Positions 31,801 to 34,685 of a DNA stretch of 34,685 nt are shown piece by piece. The number at the start of each line of letters is the position of its first letter. Positions within the stretch are counted from its first letter, which is position 1. A program made the position numbers and the translations under genes. The stretch is from the NCBI GenBank assembly GCA_014803415.1, contig JAAVBZ010000026.1:83433-118117 (forward strand). Reading direction: 5' to 3'. Under the pieces are notes generated by a model that saw nothing but the letters and a program-made list of their open reading frames with translations, was not told the DNA's origin and ran no database searches. The stretch comes from Lachnospiraceae bacterium. Lineage in GTDB: Bacteria; Bacillota; Clostridia; Lachnospirales; Lachnospiraceae.

Positions 31801-34685
31801 AGAGTATTTCTGGCAGAATACAGATAATGATGAGTATGCCCTGCATGAAACAAAGGTCCTGGCAGGTGTGACGGGAGCAGATGTAACAGCAACCATCATA
31901 GCTTATGAAGGATTTAAGCATGTAACAGTAACAGGAAGGTCTGTAGAAAGCGGAAATATTGCAGCAGACGGAAGCCTTGTGCTGAAAGTATATTATGACA
32001 GAGAAACATACAAGATCACCTATGCAATAACAGGTGAGCTGTTCGCTAAAGATCCGTATAAGACGGTTGGAGACGTAAGGTACGGAGCAAACCTGAGCCT
32101 GATCACAGACAACATGCAGAAGACCGGATATGTATGGAGCGGCTGGAAGGGACTGCCTGGCACTATGCCGAACCATGATGTAAGAGTTGAAGGTTCCTAC
32201 AGTGCAGCAACAAATACAAAGTATACAGTAAAGCATTGGTATCAGAATCTGGAAGATGACGACTACACAGAGAAAGAGACAGAAACTCAGACCCTGACAG
32301 GAACGACCGGAGCGAAGACAGCTGCAGAAGCTAAGACTGTAACCGGATTTACTGCAAAAACAGTAGAACAGCAGACAATCAAAGCAGACGGAACAACAGT
32401 AGTAAACATCTACTATGACCGCAACGTACATACAGTAACCTATCAGATTACAGGAACCTATTTCAGAGATGATGCCTTTAGCGTGCAGAATGATGTGAAA
32501 TACGGAGCAAACCTGACCCTGATCACTAATAACATGATAAAAGCCGGTTACACGTGGAGTGGTTGGAGCGGCCTGCCCACAACAATGCCTGACAATGATG
32601 TGATAGTAACAGGTTACTATTCAACGAATAAAGATACGCAATACAAAGTAGAGTATTACTGGCAGAACGCAAACAATGATGAGTATGCTATACATGAAAC
32701 AAAGATCATGAAAGGTGAGACAGGTGCGTCAGTAACAGCATCTATTATAGCTTATGAAGGATTTAAGCATGTAACAGTAGCAGGAAGGTCTGTAGAAAGC
32801 GGAAATATTGCAGCAGACGGAAGCCTTGTGCTGAAAGTATATTATGACAGAGAAACATACAAGATCACCTATGCAATAACAGGTGAGGTAGATCCTGTAG
32901 ATCCGTATACGACAGTTGAAAATGTGCGGTTCGGAACAAATCTGAGCCTGATCACAGATGACATGGAGAAACAGGGATATGTATGGAGCGGCTGGAAGGG
33001 ACTGCCTGGCACAATGCCGAGCGGAGATGTAAGAGTCACAGGTTCCTACAGTGCAGCAACAAATACAGCATATACTGTAAAGCATTGGTATCAGAATCTG
33101 GAAGATGACGACTACACAGAGGAAGAGACAGAAACTCAGACCTTGACAGGAACAACCGGAGCGCAGACAGCTGCAGAAGCTAAGAAAGTTACCGGATTTA
33201 CCGCAAAAACGTTTGTACAGGAAACAATCAAAGCAGACGGAAGTACAGTAGTAAACATCTACTATGACCGCAACTTGCATACAGTGACCTACGAGATCAC
33301 AGGAAGCCATTTCACAAACCCTGAATTTAGAGTGCAGAATAATGTGAAATACGGAGCAAGCTTAACCCTGATCGGCGACAACATGGCAAAAGAAGGATAT
33401 ACCTGGAGCGAGTGGAGCGGCCTGCCCGAAACAATGCCTGATAATGATGTGACAGTAGAAGGTTACTATTCAACAAAAGATGATACGAAATATACTGTAG
33501 AGTATTACTGGCAGAACGTAGAAAATGATGAGTACACTAAGCATGATACAAAGATTTTCGCAGGTGTGACAGAGGATCTGGTAACAGCGCCTATCGAAAC
33601 CTATGAAGGATTGAATCATGTGACAGTAGAAGGAAAGTCTGTAGAAAGCGGAAATATTGCAGCAGACGGAAGCCTTGTACTGAAAGTATACTATAACAGG
33701 AATACCTATAAGATCACCTATGCAGTAACAGGAGAGCTGTTCGCAGCAGATCCGTATGATACAGTTGAAAATGTGCGGTTCGGAACAAAACTGAGCCTGA
33801 TCACAGACAACATGGAGAAACAGGGATATGTATGGAGCGGCTGGAGTGGACTGCCTGGCACAATGCCGAGCGGAGATGTAAGAGTCACAGGTTCCTACAG
33901 TGCAGCAACAAATACAGCATATGAAGTAAGGCATCTGTATCAGAACATAGCAGCTGACGAATACGCAGAGAACGAGTCAGAGAGAGAGAACCTGACAGGA
34001 ACAACCGGAGCGCAGACAGCTGCAAAGGCGAAGACCGGAGTAACTGGCTTTACCGCAAAAGAAGTAGAGCAGCAGACAATCGCAGCAGACGGAACGACAG
34101 TAGTAAATATCTACTATGACCGCATCAGATATGATGTGACAGGTACGATTGATAATGGCGGTAGTGTAACAAATGCCAACCAGGAAGTAGCTTACGAAGG
34201 CAATTCCCAGTCAATGACATTTACAGCAGCAGACGGCTATATCATAAAGACCATCAAGGTTAATGGTATAGACCAGAAGGTAGCTTATGACCAGACAACA
34301 TATACCTATGACGCACAGACCAATGTTACAGAAGACATCACAGTAGTAGTGACAACTGCGGCAAAGAATCCTGAGCTGAGCCTGAGCAAGGAACGTACGA
34401 ATGAACCGGAAAACGGAACAGGATACAAGCTTGGAGAAGAGATCACTTATACGATCACAGCAGCAAACACAGGAAATGTGACACTGAGCGGTATTACGGT
34501 AAAAGATGAACTGGTTAGTTTCGAAAGAGAGATCGAAGGCAGTCTGGCACCGGGCGAATCCCAGAAATTTGACGTTTCCTATACGGTAACGGCAGAGGAT
34601 ATAGCAGCCGGCCATGTACTGAATGTGGCAACTGCAGAAGGTCCCGATGAACCGAAGATCATACCTGATGAGGAAGATACCCCTA
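28859..34685 (+). CDS. Giant secreted/surface repeat protein with InlB- and MucBP-like repeats, 3' end beyond the window
   Basis: At least 1,942 residues, still open at the window edge. The order is: signal peptide with hydrophobic core LLAFVLALVLIATT (about 1-36); acidic Asp/Ser tract of 7-residue repeats (55-117); a duplicated 72-residue helical module (156-299); a probable right-handed beta-helix rich in GGT and GGGVY turns (about 341-491); a first InlB-type unit ending YFVGWSESI and TLYGVWT (to about 757); seven alternating MucBP/InlB-like repeats, the last incomplete (840 to about 1757); then a DUF11-like beta domain ending in NPELSLSKERTNEP and YTITAANTGNVTLSGI. Such proteins are usually adhesins, often attached by a C-terminal LPXTG or similar signal, which would lie outside this window. 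AAGGAGGA precedes the ATG. The frame was read through without a stop. lepB diverges from it. Confidence 0.9.
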   Translation, partial: MKKVFKSKRLLAFVLALVLIATTCVSSSDAFLRAESGTEADGSTEETQLATVDAGDSSDDAGDSSDYEDDSSDYIDDSSDYEDDSSGDADDSSGDTDDSSTDAGEPSDDADESSDDSDDETDESLTDADETVEIEVEDPDAATDKEEEKAELTESVERFVEEMKNLLGADEITLDNAAEVYELLIGGEMSDGYDQALAYLESQEDEEVQGACDKYEAVLAAVKKMMDIRSFVDEMQKLPEADKITKDNAADVLEVLGSEEMSDGYVLAVEYLESQEDEEVQEACDKYEALFFATQKLLELENNKYDDLTGGLNDGWSFADMAAWFNEKAQPGTTITLEASQGATDYTFQGTLTIPTGVTLIVKNIGIWRGDGAFGGPLFNVTAGGTLVLESMSLHGTKQDECGMRYDQQGLWASGPLVSVGPGGTFNMGSGAYLHGNGNKSNGGGVYVDNGGTFNFNSGSIVNCDALYGGGVFLEPDATYNNNGGSITGCRGTKDGDDVYRGPIPVEIGDDILTNKKIVIAIIKDPTSIPNEPSVSDRQYVWITNEYVIAPEGLYPEFSTNAADYIDPAIFDDPNFKINGAARGVSDSASRYVRGIDWDRVLEAVASANRGVATEDGNVITMDNKNSYKIYPYVAKYQDPTDDDTWHVDCVIIPANRPKLIYQLNLQGNTDSLVGFEAPAGNTYEPGTNVTVGSVKYNSANIAVGQAISVKKDGVDATLYFVGWSESINGTAPIYKPGEIFQINNDTTLYGVWTTEYEMHDISYTVEYYKDGVKADTDTFTESVLSNRNTLTVQPIDKNKYTDYEFDHYEVDGVEVSELPETVENGAVIKVYYKSMTAIYTVRHLYQNITDDGYTETVAYRQELSGTIGAKTNAQAKTETGFTAKAVTQETIKADGTTIVNIYYDRNVHTVTYEITGSHFNNPSYYKETKKYGAPLTLIGNDMEKAGYEWSGWSGLPTIMPDNDVTVTGHYSTKDDTAYRVEYFWQNTDNDEYALHETKVLAGVTGADVTATIIAYEGFKHVTVTGRSVESGNIAADGSLVLKVYYDRETYKITYAITGELFAKDPYKTVGDVRYGANLSLITDNMQKTGYVWSGWKGLPGTMPNHDVRVEGSYSAATNTKYTVKHWYQNLEDDDYTEKETETQTLTGTTGAKTAAEAKTVTGFTAKTVEQQTIKADGTTVVNIYYDRNVHTVTYQITGTYFRDDAFSVQNDVKYGANLTLITNNMIKAGYTWSGWSGLPTTMPDNDVIVTGYYSTNKDTQYKVEYYWQNANNDEYAIHETKIMKGETGASVTASIIAYEGFKHVTVAGRSVESGNIAADGSLVLKVYYDRETYKITYAITGEVDPVDPYTTVENVRFGTNLSLITDDMEKQGYVWSGWKGLPGTMPSGDVRVTGSYSAATNTAYTVKHWYQNLEDDDYTEEETETQTLTGTTGAQTAAEAKKVTGFTAKTFVQETIKADGSTVVNIYYDRNLHTVTYEITGSHFTNPEFRVQNNVKYGASLTLIGDNMAKEGYTWSEWSGLPETMPDNDVTVEGYYSTKDDTKYTVEYYWQNVENDEYTKHDTKIFAGVTEDLVTAPIETYEGLNHVTVEGKSVESGNIAADGSLVLKVYYNRNTYKITYAVTGELFAADPYDTVENVRFGTKLSLITDNMEKQGYVWSGWSGLPGTMPSGDVRVTGSYSAATNTAYEVRHLYQNIAADEYAENESERENLTGTTGAQTAAKAKTGVTGFTAKEVEQQTIAADGTTVVNIYYDRIRYDVTGTIDNGGSVTNANQEVAYEGNSQSMTFTAADGYIIKTIKVNGIDQKVAYDQTTYTYDAQTNVTEDITVVVTTAAKNPELSLSKERTNEPENGTGYKLGEEITYTITAANTGNVTLSGITVKDELVSFEREIEGSLAPGESQKFDVSYTVTAEDIAAGHVLNVATAEGPDEPKIIPDEEDTP
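29021..29209 (+). repeat. Nine tandem 21-base repeats coding an acidic Asp/Ser tract
   Basis: Nine consecutive 7-codon units follow the pattern [D/G]-[D/E]-S-S-x-x-x, for example GDSSDYE, DDSSDYI, DDSSDYE, DDSSGDA and DDSSGDT. The core GATGATTCATCGG is strongly conserved at DNA level. Unit length is a multiple of three, so gain or loss of copies would keep the frame. The tract probably acts as an extended, acidic, possibly ion-binding or glycosylated spacer. Confidence 0.85.
29324..29755 (+). repeat. Tandem duplication of a 216-base helical module
   Basis: Two 72-residue copies (29324-29539 and 29540-29755) share FVxEM, ITxDNAAxV, EMSDGY, YLESQEDEEVQ and ACDKYEA in the same order. They are probably helical and I do not recognise a named family. 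Confidence 0.8.
31376..34125 (+). repeat. Seven alternating A/B surface-protein repeats of 417-429 bases
   Basis: Units start at 31376, 31793, 32222, 32642, 33071, 33491 and 33920. Odd units (type A) are 417-420 bases and even units (type B) are exactly 429 bases. Type A opens Y-T-V-x-H-x-Y-Q-N and carries GFTAK and IKADGTT; type B opens V-E-Y-x-W-Q-N and carries YEGFKHVTV and SVESGNIAADGSL. Every complete unit ends in an InlB-like W-S-x-W-x-GLP-x-x-MP motif followed by a Y-S linker. Unit 7 is type A but lacks the InlB half and passes into a different domain. Confidence 0.88.

Noticed and set aside
31391-33934. Long cysteine-rich open frames on the minus strand opposite the surface protein repeats (up to 346 codons)
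   Set aside because: They repeat with the same period as the sense-strand repeats, have no ribosome site and unnatural Cys/Ile/Tyr composition. They are shadows of the repeated plus-strand gene.

Overview
The window looks like chromosomal DNA from a low-to-moderate GC Gram-positive anaerobe of the Clostridia, most likely a Lachnospiraceae relative. The clues are strong purine-rich ribosome binding sites, a radical-SAM/DUF4130 DNA-metabolism gene pair, a degenerate HPr-like protein, a PadR/HAAS/DUF4097 operon, heterodimeric ABC exporters and a very large InlB/MucBP-type secreted protein. The assignment rests on gene content and style only; no search was run.

Region 1 (1-7.8 kb) is the most unusual part. 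It holds a 1,410-residue fusion of a Ser/Thr protein kinase, an NB-ARC-type STAND ATPase and a TPR-like helical tail. Next comes a 570-residue protein ending in a NERD nuclease-like domain, then an AAA-ATPase-like/PD-(D/E)XK protein whose reading frame overlaps the NERD gene and seems to lack its usual first residues. A sensor-kinase-NTPase beside one or two nuclease-like proteins has the layout of an anti-phage or conflict system and is the best candidate here for something undescribed.

Region 2 (7.8-15.2 kb) is mostly DNA maintenance. A PlsC-type acyltransferase on the minus strand diverges from rarA; their shared promoter region carries two near-consensus LexA/DinR boxes. rarA is followed closely by a radical SAM protein with a helix-hairpin-helix and by its DUF4130 partner. 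After an HPr-like protein without the active-site histidine and a strong terminator comes a Cas4-like nuclease fused to an XPD/DinG-type iron-sulphur helicase.

Region 3 (15.2-18.7 kb) begins with a 667-base gap containing DnaA-box-like words, a perfect 17-bp terminator hairpin and a nested inverted-repeat element. The operon padR-DUF1700-DUF4097-small membrane protein follows, probably an envelope-stress module, and meets tail to tail an ECF transporter S component.

Region 4 (18.7-28.1 kb) has a TraX-family membrane protein, then a MarR regulator with a strong promoter and two palindromic operators heading a two-gene asymmetric ABC exporter, then a HerA-like/DUF853 ATPase. A separate promoter with a perfect 20-bp palindrome drives two PLP enzymes of sulphur amino acid metabolism (Cys/Met-metabolism family and MalY/PatB family).

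Region 5 (28.1 kb to the end) has a signal peptidase I on the minus strand diverging from a giant secreted protein, at least 1,942 residues and cut by the window edge. That protein has a signal peptide, a 21-base acidic repeat tract, a duplicated helical module, a probable beta-helix, and seven alternating A/B repeats of about 140 residues (the last incomplete).
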